DNA of 53,079 nucleotides from Aequorivita sp. (lineage in GTDB: Bacteria > Bacteroidota > Bacteroidia > Flavobacteriales > Flavobacteriaceae), in the NCBI GenBank assembly GCA_026646335.1, contig JAPKFY010000006.1, forward strand, positions 1 to 53,079, read 5' to 3'. The notes under the pieces were generated by a model. That model saw nothing but the letters and a program-made list of their open reading frames with translations, was not told where the DNA came from and searched no databases. Each line of letters starts with the position of its first letter. The stretch's first letter is position 1. Positions 44,789 through 53,079 of this stretch are shown here, piece by piece. Both the position numbers and the translations under genes were made by a program.

Positions 44789-45517
44789 TTAGTCAAGTTT
44801 ATTCAAAGTCGCAAAATCCTGCGCCTCTGAGTTTTGTTTATGATTAATGGTTTGCAGTGCGGTTTGTTTGTTGAAAAATGCCCGGTGATGCGAAGAAGTG
44901 AGGACTGTGTCGCCCTCCGCAACCATCACTTTCTCACCAAAATCTTTTCTCAGGACTTCAAGCAGGGCGGTAAAACAATTTTTGTAAACATTTCCGTGAT
45001 TGAGTTCTTCCTGAATTATTGCCCGGTGCATTTTTCGAAGTATTTTCATTTTCATGTCAACTCTTGCGGAATCAAATTCCGCAATCATCTTTTTTACACA
45101 GGGAATAAAGATCCTCCAAACCAAATCCTCCACGAACACATCGTCTTCTGATTTTGTCATCAGGGTGAGGACATTGCATATATTATCGGAAAGGTCGGTT
45201 CCGCAATCGTTGTTTATCTTGATTTGCTCCTCTTGCATATTCAAAAGAAAAGCGCCCCTCTTGTAATCTTCGCCGAACATCACATAGCCCAGATCGAGAT
45301 AGCAAATGGGCTGGACATCAAAAGTTTTTGTGAAAAGCTCCCTCGTTTCATCAAGCGGGCGATTGTTCAAGGATTCGCTAAATGGTTGGAGCTCTTTTCC
45401 TGCTTCCGGATAAAACTCATCGAGAAAATTCTGGTTCTCTTTTAATTGGAGCATAAAATCTTCTTCAGGATACCTGAAAAGGTTTGCAAGCAGCGAATAA
45501 TGGTCACGATCTTTCAT
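44789..45517 (-). CDS. narJ: Nitrate reductase assembly chaperone NarJ
   Basis: A TorD/NarJ-family chaperone of 242 residues that binds the NarG N-terminus and aids Mo-cofactor and Fe-S insertion before the complex attaches to NarI. Family features are the start YSLLANLFRYPEEDF, then LDLGYVMFGEDYKRGAFL and the helical C-terminal part. It follows narH by 12 bases and precedes narI by 2 bases. The sequence is divergent from the enterobacterial form, but order and pattern leave little doubt. Confidence 0.9.
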   Translation of the reverse strand: MKDRDHYSLLANLFRYPEEDFMLQLKENQNFLDEFYPEAGKELQPFSESLNNRPLDETRELFTKTFDVQPICYLDLGYVMFGEDYKRGAFLLNMQEEQIKINNDCGTDLSDNICNVLTLMTKSEDDVFVEDLVWRIFIPCVKKMIAEFDSARVDMKMKILRKMHRAIIQEELNHGNVYKNCFTALLEVLRKDFGEKVMVAEGDTVLTSSHHRAFFNKQTALQTINHKQNSEAQDFATLNKLD

Positions 45518-45529
45518 CTTTTATTTTTT

Positions 45530-47023
45530 TTACCAGCCTCTTTTAGGTGTTTCCTTAAACCCAAACCCGGTTGAACCTTTCACATCGGCCGTGCTTTCCA
45601 GCATTTCGATTGATTCTTCCCTGTGCGCGGGCGGAATTACAAACCGTTCGTCAAAAGTTGCCAAGGATGTCAATCTGAAAATAGCGTCGGCTGTGTCTGC
45701 AGCCATTTTCACTTCACCCATGGCCATGTCAACTATTCCCTGCTCCACATCGCCAACGGTAGTCTGCCTTCTATGCCATCTTACGGCCATCAGGCGCTTG
45801 AGCACTTCAACAATTTTGTCGGTATTTCCTGCTGTAAAAAGATTGGCGAGGTATTTAATGGGCAGGCGATCGTTATTAATTCCCCCCCAAAGAAACTGAG
45901 TGTTCGATTCTTCGTACACTCCGTCCTTGACGGTTGCCATTCCCGGCATAAGTGCCGGCACATAGAATAAATTTGGCAGTGTCCTGAATTCAGGATGAAG
46001 TGGAAGTGCTATTTTCCATTCCTTCACAAATTTGTAAACAGGAGATTTTTGGGCGGCCTCAATGGTTGAATCGGCTATGCCATTTTTCCTTGCTTCCTTG
46101 ATAACTTCAGGGTCAAAGGGATCGAGATAGATACCTAATTGCGCATCCACCAATTCGTCTTCATTAACAGAAGCTGCTTCCTGAATCTTATCGGCATCAT
46201 AGAGCATAACCCCTAAGTATCGGATTCTTCCCACACACTGGTGCATACAGGCAGGTGCTTGGCCTGATTCCAAACGCGGGTAGCACAAAATACATTTCTC
46301 TGATTTTCCTGTGTGCCAGTTGTAATAGGATTTTTTATAGGGACAGGCGGTAACGCACATTCTCCAGGCTCGGCAAACCTGCTGATTGATTAGTACAACT
46401 CCGTCCTCTCCTCTTTTGTAGATAGCACCTGAAGGGCAGGAAGCTACACAGGCTGGGTTTAAACAATGGTTGCAGATTCTGGGCAGGTAAAAAAATGTCA
46501 TTCTTTCCAATTGGAACATAACTTCCTGTTCCGAAGCGCTGAGGTCTTTGAAGTTTACATCCTTACGGGCATAATCTGGTGAACCTCCCAAATCGTCATC
46601 CCAGTTTGGCCCTGCCTTAACATCCATGTGCTCTCCCGTAACAAGGGAAACAGGCCGTGCCGTTGGCTGATCATCACCTTCGGGGGCGGTGAATAAATCC
46701 TCATACTTATAGGTCCAAGGCTCGTAATAATCATCCAGCACGGGAAGATGCGGATTGTGAAATATATTTTTCAGACCCCTGAGCTTTCCCGCTCCCTTAA
46801 GCGATACGGAGTTTCCATTTTTCTCCCATCCTCCTTTGTATATTTCCTGGTCTTCCCATTTGGTGGGATAGCCGGTACCCGGCTTTGTTTCCACATTGTT
46901 CCACCACATATACTCTGCACCTTTCCTATCCGTCCAAACATTTTTGCAGGCGATGGAACAGGTATGGCACCCGATACATTTATCGAGATGAAAAACCATT
47001 GATACTTGTGACCTAATGTCCAT
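45530..47023 (-). CDS. narH: Respiratory nitrate reductase beta subunit (Fe-S)
   Basis: A 497-residue electron-transfer subunit with one [3Fe-4S] and three [4Fe-4S] clusters. Cys groups are visible: CIGCHTCSIACKNVW (Cys16, 19, 22, 26), CNHCLNPACVASCPSG, CRAWRMCVTACPYK (with the Trp that marks the [3Fe-4S] site), and CILCYPRLESGQAPACMHQC. The length is close to the E. coli NarH (~510). It lies 19 bases after narG and 12 before narJ in the operon. Cytoplasmic face of the membrane. Confidence 0.97.
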   Translation of the reverse strand: MDIRSQVSMVFHLDKCIGCHTCSIACKNVWTDRKGAEYMWWNNVETKPGTGYPTKWEDQEIYKGGWEKNGNSVSLKGAGKLRGLKNIFHNPHLPVLDDYYEPWTYKYEDLFTAPEGDDQPTARPVSLVTGEHMDVKAGPNWDDDLGGSPDYARKDVNFKDLSASEQEVMFQLERMTFFYLPRICNHCLNPACVASCPSGAIYKRGEDGVVLINQQVCRAWRMCVTACPYKKSYYNWHTGKSEKCILCYPRLESGQAPACMHQCVGRIRYLGVMLYDADKIQEAASVNEDELVDAQLGIYLDPFDPEVIKEARKNGIADSTIEAAQKSPVYKFVKEWKIALPLHPEFRTLPNLFYVPALMPGMATVKDGVYEESNTQFLWGGINNDRLPIKYLANLFTAGNTDKIVEVLKRLMAVRWHRRQTTVGDVEQGIVDMAMGEVKMAADTADAIFRLTSLATFDERFVIPPAHREESIEMLESTADVKGSTGFGFKETPKRGW

Positions 47024-47042
47024 AGTTTTATTGTTTATTTTG

Positions 47043-50000
47043 TTAGAATTCTACTTTGTTCATTTTCCTTACAAGCACGTGGGTATCGCGGTTTGCACCA
47101 ACAGGGCCCCAATAATTGAGGTGAAATGAAAACTGGGCATAGCCACCCACCATCAAACTTGGCTTTAAGTGCACGCGTGTGAAACTATTATGGCCACCGG
47201 CCCTTCTGCCCCCTCTTTCCTGTGATTTTGGGACCGAATAGGTCCTTTCGGGCGAGTGATAGACAATGCAAACCCCGTTGGGAATTCTGGAGCTTACGCA
47301 GGCACGTGTACAATAAACTCCGTGGTCGTTATAGACTTCAACCCAGTCATTGTCTTTTACTCCAATTGCTTCTGCATCTTCCTCGCTCATCCAGCAGGGC
47401 TCCATTCCCCTGGAAAGGGTAAGCATTCTAAGGGTATCCCCATAAGTGGAGTGGATATGCCATTTACCGTGTGGGGTTAAGCAATTGAGCATTTTTGCCT
47501 TCCCGTCATTCAAGGTTTTGCGGATGTCGCCGTAAACAGAGGGAAGCGGGGAAGGTTTATAGGTTGGAAGGTGCTCGCCAAAAGCGATATAGCCTTCATG
47601 ATCCAAATACATGGACTGTCTTCCCGTGAGTGTTCTCCAGGGAACAAGTCGATCCACATTATAGGTAAAAGCACAATAAGCCCTACCGTTGTTCATCAAG
47701 CCAGACCAGAGGGCAGCTGTGTTGTAGCGTCTCGGCTGTGACTGCAGGTCCTTGTAATCAACCCTCACATCTTTGCTTCCCGCGCCAAGATCAGCAAGAA
47801 CAAGTCCAGTTTTCTTTTCCATATTCTCATAAGCCCTAACATTCAGGTATCCATTGGTGAGAGTGGAAAGCGTGAGCACTGCATTTACAGCTTCAATATC
47901 CTCTTTCAAAGATGGATACTCCATGCCATTGATTTTTTGGACATGGCGCTTGTCCTGGTGCATTTCTTCATACACATCATCTGCCATAAAACTAACGCCG
48001 TGTGCCCCGATCGGTTTTGTCCTTATATTCGGGCCAAGGGTGATGTATTTATTGTATATCTGTGTATAATCGCGTTCTTCTATCACGATTTTGTGCATTG
48101 ATTTCCCAGGGACTGGTTCACATTCCCCTTTGTACCAATCCTTAATAGAAGGTTGCGAGATTTCATCTATTGAATCGTGTGAAAGTGGAAGGTTTACCGT
48201 GTCCATTATTGGATCGGGCATATAGGATTTAGCCAATTCACTTACTTTCTTAGCGATCAATTGAAAGATCTGCCAATCGCTTTTCGATTCCCACACAGGT
48301 GCAACTGCTGGAGAGAGGGGATGGATAAAGGAGTGCATATCGGTTGAATTGATATCTGCCTTTTCATACCAGGAGGCTGTTGGCAAAACAATATCCGAAT
48401 AGAGGGCAGAAGTATCCATCCGGAAATTGATATCGACTATCAAATCCATTTTTCCTTTTGGGGCTTCCCTCCAGATAATTTCTGAAACGTGTTCCTGTGC
48501 AACCTCATCGGCTATATCGTTATGGTGTGTGCCCAGATAATGGTTGAGCATGTACTCGTGCCCTTTGGCAGAGGACATCAGCGCATTGCCCCTCCAGATG
48601 AACCAGTTGCGCGGAAAATTTATTTCGTTGTCGCAATCGGCGATAGCGTAGTTCAGTTTTTTCGACTTCAACTGATCTACGATGTAATTTCGTATTTCCT
48701 CTTCAGTTTTTGCCCCGCTTTTTTGGGCATCGGCAACCACTTCGAAATTATTTTTATCGTACTGTGGATAGAAAGGCATCCATCCGTTTCTCACGGCCAT
48801 TACCGCCATATCTGCGGAATGCATATTTCCGTATTTACTGTTGTCGGGGATTGAATTGTATTGTGCCTGATTGGCATCGTACCGCCATTGGTCTGAATTG
48901 ATGTAATGCCAGATGGGGGCCTGCTGCATTCTAGTTGAACCCTGCCAGTCCTTTGCCGACATAATGGCGCCCCAGGAATCTACGGGAGCCAATTTTTCCT
49001 GGCCTACATAATGGTTCATTCCGCCACCGTTCACCCCATTGCAACCAGTGAACAACTGTGCCTGGATTGCTGCGCGGTACATTAGGTTTCCGTGGAACCA
49101 GTGATTGATACCCGCACCGGTAATGACCATGCATTTTCCTTTTGTTGTTTCCGCGGTGTCGGCCCACTCACGGGCAAACTTGATGACTGTATTTCTTCCA
49201 ATACCCGTGAAGATTTCGTTCCATGCAGGGGTATATGCCGCTTTTTCATCTTCATAATCTTTTGGGTAATCTCCCGCGAGGCCTCTTCCCACGCCGTAAT
49301 GCCCCATCATAATATCATAACTGGTTGCCACGGGAATTTTTTCTCCATCAATGGTTTCAATATATTTTACGGGAACTCCCCTTAGGGCTTTTTTCTTTAA
49401 CCCAAATTCTGTGTACTCTACTTGGAATACATCATCACTGTCATTTAGAAGCGTAAGTCGGGGGTCGTATTCTGAATTGTCCACGCCGTCCTCATAGAGT
49501 AAATTCCACTTGGCGATATTGTCTTTTTCTTTGTCCCAGCGTTGCCCCATACTTCCTTTTGGCATTACCGCTTTTCCGGTCTTGGAATCGAGATTCAGAA
49601 ATTTCCACTCTCCGTTTTCCACTCCTTTATATTTGGCTATTCTGTTTGCCCTTAGGAATTTTCCTGGCAAGTAATGATCTCCCTCTTTGATAAGCTCAAC
49701 GAGAAATGGACAGTCGGTATAGCGTTTCACGTATTCCATAAAATAGGGAACCTGTCTGTCAACGTGATATTCTTTAAGGATAACGTGGGTAACTGCCATC
49801 CAAAAGGCACCATCACTACCGGCATGAACTGGAATCCATTGATCAGCATGTTTTGCTACCATACTGAAGTCGGGCGACATTACCACGGTTTTGGTCCCAT
49901 TGTGTTTTGATTCGGAAAAAAAGTGGATGTCGGGGGTACGGGTCATTCCCAAGTTGGCGCCCATGGAAACACAGAACTTGGAATTGAACCAGTCCGCACT

Positions 50001-50672
50001 TTCGCACACATCGGTCTGTTCGCCCCATACTTCGGGAAAAGCTGGTGGCAGATCGCAATACCAATCATAGAAACTTAAACTCACGCCACCCATCAGTTGG
50101 AGATAACGTGTGCCCGAAGCGAAACTCAACATAGACATTGCGGGAATGGGAGAGAAGCCAACGATTCTGTCAGGGCCATATTTTTTTACAGTATAGAGAT
50201 TCGCCGCGGCAATCAGTTCAATTACTTCTTCCCAATTTGCCCTTCTGAACCCACCTTTTCCTCTGGCCCTTTGGTAGCGGGCACGGTTGGTGGGATTGCT
50301 CTGAAGGTATTCCCATGCTTTAATGGGATCGCCTCCTACGGCTTTTTTTGCTTCCTTGAACAGATCCATCAACGCACCTCTCATCAAAGGATATTTCACA
50401 CGGATTGGGCTGTAGAGATACCACGAATAGGAAATTCCCCGTTGGCAGCCACGGGGCTCGTATGGAGGAAGCCCTTCTTCGAGCAATGGATAGTCCAGAG
50501 CCTGTGTTTCCCAAACCACGATTCCGTCCTTCACATGGATATTCCAAGAGCATCCGCCCGTACAGTTTACACCGTGTGTGCTTCGCACCACTTTGTCATA
50601 TTGCCAGCGGTTGCGGTAGAACTCTTCCCACTTGCGGGTCTTCGGAGAAATAATGTCTTCAATCCAACTCAT
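47043..50672 (-). CDS. narG: Respiratory nitrate reductase alpha subunit (Mo-bisMGD)
   Basis: The catalytic subunit, reducing nitrate to nitrite with quinol electrons; 1209 residues, close to the ~1247 of E. coli. The N-terminal Fe-S site has the NarG-specific His-x3-Cys-x3-Cys pattern in [13 protein letters not shown]. The Mo-ligand Asp lies in [12 protein letters not shown], and long blocks such as [29 protein letters not shown] and [11 protein letters not shown] match NarG. The absence of an export signal fits a cytoplasm-facing enzyme. It depends on the Moco genes at 24.9-30.2 kb and on moaA. The gene follows the cytochrome c gene by 37 bases. Confidence 0.98.
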   Translation of the reverse strand: MSWIEDIISPKTRKWEEFYRNRWQYDKVVRSTHGVNCTGGCSWNIHVKDGIVVWETQALDYPLLEEGLPPYEPRGCQRGISYSWYLYSPIRVKYPLMRGALMDLFKEAKKAVGGDPIKAWEYLQSNPTNRARYQRARGKGGFRRANWEEVIELIAAANLYTVKKYGPDRIVGFSPIPAMSMLSFASGTRYLQLMGGVSLSFYDWYCDLPPAFPEVWGEQTDVCESADWFNSKFCVSMGANLGMTRTPDIHFFSESKHNGTKTVVMSPDFSMVAKHADQWIPVHAGSDGAFWMAVTHVILKEYHVDRQVPYFMEYVKRYTDCPFLVELIKEGDHYLPGKFLRANRIAKYKGVENGEWKFLNLDSKTGKAVMPKGSMGQRWDKEKDNIAKWNLLYEDGVDNSEYDPRLTLLNDSDDVFQVEYTEFGLKKKALRGVPVKYIETIDGEKIPVATSYDIMMGHYGVGRGLAGDYPKDYEDEKAAYTPAWNEIFTGIGRNTVIKFAREWADTAETTKGKCMVITGAGINHWFHGNLMYRAAIQAQLFTGCNGVNGGGMNHYVGQEKLAPVDSWGAIMSAKDWQGSTRMQQAPIWHYINSDQWRYDANQAQYNSIPDNSKYGNMHSADMAVMAVRNGWMPFYPQYDKNNFEVVADAQKSGAKTEEEIRNYIVDQLKSKKLNYAIADCDNEINFPRNWFIWRGNALMSSAKGHEYMLNHYLGTHHNDIADEVAQEHVSEIIWREAPKGKMDLIVDINFRMDTSALYSDIVLPTASWYEKADINSTDMHSFIHPLSPAVAPVWESKSDWQIFQLIAKKVSELAKSYMPDPIMDTVNLPLSHDSIDEISQPSIKDWYKGECEPVPGKSMHKIVIEERDYTQIYNKYITLGPNIRTKPIGAHGVSFMADDVYEEMHQDKRHVQKINGMEYPSLKEDIEAVNAVLTLSTLTNGYLNVRAYENMEKKTGLVLADLGAGSKDVRVDYKDLQSQPRRYNTAALWSGLMNNGRAYCAFTYNVDRLVPWRTLTGRQSMYLDHEGYIAFGEHLPTYKPSPLPSVYGDIRKTLNDGKAKMLNCLTPHGKWHIHSTYGDTLRMLTLSRGMEPCWMSEEDAEAIGVKDNDWVEVYNDHGVYCTRACVSSRIPNGVCIVYHSPERTYSVPKSQERGGRRAGGHNSFTRVHLKPSLMVGGYAQFSFHLNYWGPVGANRDTHVLVRKMNKVEF

Positions 50673-50709
50673 AGTATTTATTATTTAGAATTCATTAATG
50701 CGATATTTT

Positions 50710-51585
50710 TTAATACGATTTTACCTGACGCTCAAATATTCTTTTGTTCACGGCATATTTTTTTCTGCGGAACCAAACCAAAAACACGATCCCAACCCAC
50801 ATTGCAAAGCCGATAAACCCGTATTTAAGTAAGGGGTTTGTTGCCGTCGCCGTTTGGGTCGTGCTTTCTTTTTCCACTTTATTGAGAAAGGAAACGACCG
50901 CATAAATTTCACTTTCGGTCATTGGTTTGTTTTTGTATGCCTCTGTCATTGCAGGGAAGGGTGGGGCGTTTAGGATGCCGGTAAGACCCGCGTCGCCTCC
51001 CATCCTGGTGTAAACGGTGGTCAGGTCTTTTGCGAGCAACCCGCCCGGGATAATTCTGTCTGTGTTCAGATTGTGGCAAAAAATACATGCAGCTCCTCCA
51101 TTTGCCAATCTTTTATTGCCTTCAAAAATATGTTGCCCGAGCAAAATTTCTTCCTCACTCGCGATGTCTGAACTCTTGATTGGCTCTTGAGGCTCCGAAA
51201 TGGCAGCGGTTGCAGCCACAGGAACTTCTGCTGCGGAACTTTTGGTATTGATATAGTCAATGACCTCTTTTATTTCCACATCGGAAAGATTCTGGTCTGG
51301 CATGGGTACTTTGTTGTACGCCTCAAACGCCGCTATTGCATCGGGATCGCCGCTCTCTATTAATGTTTGTGATGATTTGATCCACTTGATCAACCATGCC
51401 TCGCTTCGTTTTGTGGACATCCCAACTAAATCTGGCCCCACTCGTTTTCCGCCACCAACGGTATGGCAGGCCGCACAGGAATTTTTGAATATTTGTTCAC
51501 CGTTTTGCGCTTGTAATGTAATTGTGCTGATGAAGAAAATAGCTATAACCACTGTGGTTTTTAAGGGTTGTGAAAGTGTAACCAT
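50710..51585 (-). CDS. Membrane-anchored diheme cytochrome c of the nar operon
   Basis: A 291-residue exported protein. ATG 51585 yields signal peptide MVTLSQPLKTTVVIAIFFISTITLQAQ; the track start at 51648 only adds an untranslated-like stretch. Heme 1: Cys37-Ala-Ala-Cys40-His41; heme 2: Cys167-Ile-Phe-Cys170-His171. Candidate Met ligands are in VPMPDQN and FPAMTEA. A Pro/Ala/Ser linker joins the two class I domains. A C-terminal helix (254-272) with a basic tail anchors it. As first gene of the operon it resembles NarC-type cytochromes that couple other nar systems to the respiratory chain (inference). A Crp/Fnr palindrome lies upstream. Confidence 0.92.
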   Translation of the reverse strand: MVTLSQPLKTTVVIAIFFISTITLQAQNGEQIFKNSCAACHTVGGGKRVGPDLVGMSTKRSEAWLIKWIKSSQTLIESGDPDAIAAFEAYNKVPMPDQNLSDVEIKEVIDYINTKSSAAEVPVAATAAISEPQEPIKSSDIASEEEILLGQHIFEGNKRLANGGAACIFCHNLNTDRIIPGGLLAKDLTTVYTRMGGDAGLTGILNAPPFPAMTEAYKNKPMTESEIYAVVSFLNKVEKESTTQTATATNPLLKYGFIGFAMWVGIVFLVWFRRKKYAVNKRIFERQVKSY

Positions 51586-51621
51586 ATTGACCCGTTTTAT
51601 AATTTGAAGATAAATTTGTGT

Positions 51622-51629
51622 TAAATTTA
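51622..51629 (-). promoter_or_regulatory. -7-like box of the nar operon
   Basis: TAAATTTA, one base off TAnnTTTG. Its first base lies 29.5 bases from the centre of the palindrome at 51,649-51,668, giving a leader of about 30 bases. Confidence 0.45.
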
Positions 51630-51648
51630 AAGAACGGAAAAAATCCAA

Positions 51649-51668
51649 AATATGACAAATGTCATATT
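51649..51668. promoter_or_regulatory. Crp/Fnr-type operator candidate of the nar operon
   Basis: AATATGACAAATGTCATATT has perfect 9-base arms (AATATGACA / TGTCATATT) around AA, with core TGAC-N4-GTCA. Its centre is about 41-42 bases from the predicted transcription start, the classic activating position for Crp/Fnr proteins. Confidence 0.72.
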
Positions 51669-52129
51669 TTATTATATAGATTCATTCTTTATAATTTTAT
51701 TCTGTTATTGGGAAGAATCTTCTTGCTAATTATTAAATATATAATGGAATACGCAGGTTTTTTGTTAAAAAAATGAATCGAACCGCTAGACCGTACACGC
51801 CCTTATGATTATTTGGATAAGAAACCCAATAAAAGGGTACACTTTTATTTTACTCAAGCTGTTTTGAAAAAGATCGCGAACTAAATTACCTGTTTTGTCA
51901 ATGGTGAAAATCGACGGTTCCTTTTTTAAATTTTTTAATTTCGCTTATATTAAGGTATAAATTTCCAATCTCCTCAGTTAGAGCAAAAAGCTTTATTCAT
52001 TTCAGAAATGGTTACGGTGGTATTTTATGGAACACCTTTTTATCGTTTTATTTAGTGTGGGGAGCAATAGGATTTTAATAAAACACCGGGTTGGTTTCAT
52101 ATAACAGAATAAATCGATACGGATATAAA
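51669..52129. other. Gene-free AT-rich stretch before the contig junction
   Basis: About 460 bases with many stops in all frames, no convincing ORF, RNA gene or terminator. Composition matches the Bacteroidota part of the window. ORFs that run across into the GC-rich side are not real. Confidence 0.6.
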
Positions 52130-52158
52130 TGAGAATGGATTCAGTATGCTTCGATGAG
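52130..52158. other. Abrupt composition change: probable chimeric junction
   Basis: AT-rich noncoding sequence changes to GC-rich coding sequence within about 20-30 bases. The coding frame downstream begins in the middle of a known protein fold, with no start signal or upstream domain. Confidence 0.75.
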
Positions 52159-52473
52159 GGGCTGGCTGTCTGCCTGGCGCCGTTCGATGAAGCGGGTGCG
52201 AAAGAGGTCCTTCGCACGCCGGACACGTGGGAGCCGGTGATGGGGATGTTCCTGGGCTACCCGGCCGAGTCGTGGGAGGCTGGTGGGCAGGAACCGCGCC
52301 CGCCGTTCGAGAGCATGTTCTTCGAGCAGAATGCGGCGGAGCCGTTCGCGCGCGACCCGAAGGTAGCGCAAACGCTGGCGGATTCGGGGCTTGGCGGACG
52401 GCCCGCGCCGGTGCCCTGGCGGGAACGCGAGGTGCGCGCCCTTTCGCGCATGCTCGGCCTGCCGCAGGAGTGA
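52156..52473 (+). CDS. Nitroreductase-family protein, C-terminal fragment only
   Basis: The frame reads EGLAVCLAPFDEAGAKEVL, then GYPAESWEAGGQEPRPPFE, MFFEQNAAEPFARDP and a C-terminal WREREVRALSRMLGLPQE. These match the C-terminal third of FMN-dependent nitroreductase-like proteins as I know the family. The N-terminal two thirds, with most FMN contacts, are missing because the sequence is cut at the junction near 52,140. The ATG at 52129 lies in the AT-rich part and is accidental. High GC at third codon positions differs strongly from all upstream genes. Confidence 0.6.
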   Translation, partial: EGLAVCLAPFDEAGAKEVLRTPDTWEPVMGMFLGYPAESWEAGGQEPRPPFESMFFEQNAAEPFARDPKVAQTLADSGLGGRPAPVPWREREVRALSRMLGLPQE

Positions 52474-52483
52474 GGTAGCTGGC

Positions 52484-52828
52484 ATGACGGACCTTCAAAC
52501 GGCCGATGTACGCAATGCGGAGACGGTGCACCGCTGGCTGGCGAGCCGCCTGGACCTCTGGGGCCGGAAGGCGCTCACCGACGACCTGGTGGAGACGCTC
52601 ACGCGGTTCTGCCAGCGAATCGGCAAGGCACCGGACGAGATGGTGGACGACTGCCTGCGGCCGGGGAAGGACCGCGACGTCTTCGTGCTGCGAACGCGCG
52701 CCCGGCGGGATTATATGGAAAGGATTGAGGAGTTCGAGGCGGAGACGGGCAGCCGCGAGCAGGCGAACATCGTCCGCAGCTTCCTCATCCACAACGGCGT
52801 GGCGATGAACCCGGACCTGCTGCCTTAG
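52484..52828 (+). CDS. Small GC-rich ORF of unknown function
   Basis: A 114-residue ORF starting at ATG 52484 after GAGGTAG, a plausible ribosome site, 10 bases past the nitroreductase stop; the track start at 52391 is too far upstream. The protein is helical and charged (ETVHRWLASRLDLWGRKAL, RARRDYMERIEEFEAETGS) and ends IHNGVAMNPDLLP. It faintly recalls the SAM-like N-terminal domain of tyrosine recombinases, but there is no catalytic domain, so I leave it unnamed. Its base composition shows it belongs with the foreign tail. Confidence 0.55.
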   Translation: MTDLQTADVRNAETVHRWLASRLDLWGRKALTDDLVETLTRFCQRIGKAPDEMVDDCLRPGKDRDVFVLRTRARRDYMERIEEFEAETGSREQANIVRSFLIHNGVAMNPDLLP

Positions 52829-52837
52829 GGGCCCCGG

Positions 52838-52962
52838 CTACACCTCGTCGGCGAGCTTCTGTCCGGATGCCTTGAGCAGAGGGCGGGCAACGGCCACCAT
52901 CGCCTGCCACCATGGTTCGAAGACCGATGCCGGCAGGTTGCCGCACCGGTGGAGGGCTATTT
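52838..52962 (-). CDS. C-terminal fragment of an unknown protein on the foreign tail
   Basis: The minus strand reads ALHRCGNLPASVFEPWW...KLADEV and stops at 52838, convergent with the previous ORF. It is open for ~40 codons and then runs into 16S rRNA sequence, so its upstream part is lost at a second junction. Not recognised. Confidence 0.35.
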
Positions 52963-53079
52963 CGCCCATTGAGCAATATTCCCTACTGCTGCCACCCGTA
53001 GGTGTATGGACCGTGTTTCAGTTCCATTGTGGGGGGCCACCCTCTCAGGTCCCCTACCCGTCGTCGCCTTGGTGAGCCG
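52960..53079 (-). rRNA. Fragment of 16S rRNA (about E. coli positions 260-375), antisense to the window
   Basis: The reverse complement begins CGGCTCACCAAGGCGACGAC and contains GGACCTGAGAGGGTGGCC, ACACGGTCCATACACC, TACGGGTGGCAGCAG and GGGAATATTG, all conserved 16S blocks. It ends at GGGCGAAA, after which a normal 16S would continue GCCTGA but this sequence does not. The GGGTGGC variant (usual GGGAGGC) argues against a Flavobacteriaceae source. Only 120 bases are present. Confidence 0.9.

Noticed and set aside
51770-51800. T-arm-like string GCGGTTCGATTC on the minus strand, possible tRNA or att site
   Set aside because: The bases around it cannot form a T stem, acceptor stem or anticodon arm, so no tRNA is supported.
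52097-52792. 231-residue minus-strand ORF in the GC-rich tail
   Set aside because: It crosses the composition junction, is rich in Ala/Pro/Arg as expected for a shadow frame of high-GC genes, and overlaps better-supported plus-strand frames.
52960-53079. A real rRNA operon of the host at the window end
   Set aside because: The 16S piece starts and stops inside the gene, borders foreign coding sequence, and carries a signature unlike Flavobacteriaceae.

Overview
ORGANISM AND WINDOW TYPE. Positions 1 to about 52,130 read as one continuous, AT-rich chromosome segment of a member of the Bacteroidota, most likely Flavobacteriaceae (inference). The grounds are a type IX secretion sorting domain on the first gene, S46 and S9 dipeptidyl peptidases, a fused MoaC/MoaB protein, TPR-type sensor kinases with N-terminal signal peptides, and many start sites preceded by the Bacteroidota -7 box TAnnTTTG. 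The last ~950 bases (about 52,140-53,079) are GC-rich, carry fragments of unrelated genes and end in a 120-base piece of 16S rRNA that breaks off abruptly. I read this tail as a foreign contig end joined by misassembly, not as biology.

LAYOUT. (1) 1-6,070: a secreted T9SS cargo protein (5' end cut by the window), carA, eno, gltA and an arginine-deiminase-fold hydrolase, each mostly followed by its own terminator. (2) 6,200-11,700: DPP IV followed by two POT-family peptide/proton symporters, a peptide-use cluster. (3) 11,770-19,060: a secreted thioredoxin; a minus-strand group ddl-lpxB-NlpC/P60 lipoprotein-comEC; and a divergent PASTA protein plus RluD-type pseudouridine synthase. (4) 19,060-24,710: a repeat-rich spacer, an S46 DPP7-type peptidase, and a tandem pair of beta-eliminating lyases that residue signatures separate into tryptophanase and tyrosine phenol-lyase. 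(5) 24,870-30,700: a plus-strand molybdenum-cofactor operon (moeA, TauE/SafE permease, mobA, moaD, moeB-rhodanese, moaE, moaC-moaB fusion, small unknown). (6) 30,820-38,450: a YwqK-like protein, then a signalling island with three secreted unknown proteins, a NarL-type response regulator, a TPR histidine kinase and a divergent OmpA-like protein. (7) 38,490-51,585: a minus-strand nitrate-respiration block: diheme cytochrome c, narG, narH, narJ, narI, a small membrane protein, narK, a TDT/SLAC1-type channel, a hemerythrin-domain protein, moaA and a small unknown.

HOW THE PARTS WORK TOGETHER. Regions 5 and 7 form one functional unit: the Moco genes supply the cofactor of NarG, and narGHJI with the cytochrome and NarK makes a membrane nitrate reductase system. 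Two near-identical palindromes of Crp/Fnr type (TGAC-N4-GTCA core), one before the cytochrome-nar operon and one before the hemerythrin gene, sit at the same distance from -7-like boxes and suggest shared anaerobic or NO/nitrite control. Regions 2 and 4 point to growth on peptides and amino acids.

BEST CANDIDATE FOR SOMETHING NEW. The signalling island in region 6 carries two copies of a palindrome, TCCCCTTTT(A/C)AGGGGA. Its centre lies exactly 57.5 bases upstream of the chosen ATG of both the kinase gene and the first secreted-protein gene, and 29.5-30.5 bases upstream of a TAnnTTTG-like box for all three promoters it faces (kinase, secreted operon, OmpA-like). This looks like the operator of the island's own response regulator controlling a self-contained envelope regulon. 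A second candidate is a ~98-residue barrel-sandwich-like insert in a NarK-type transporter.
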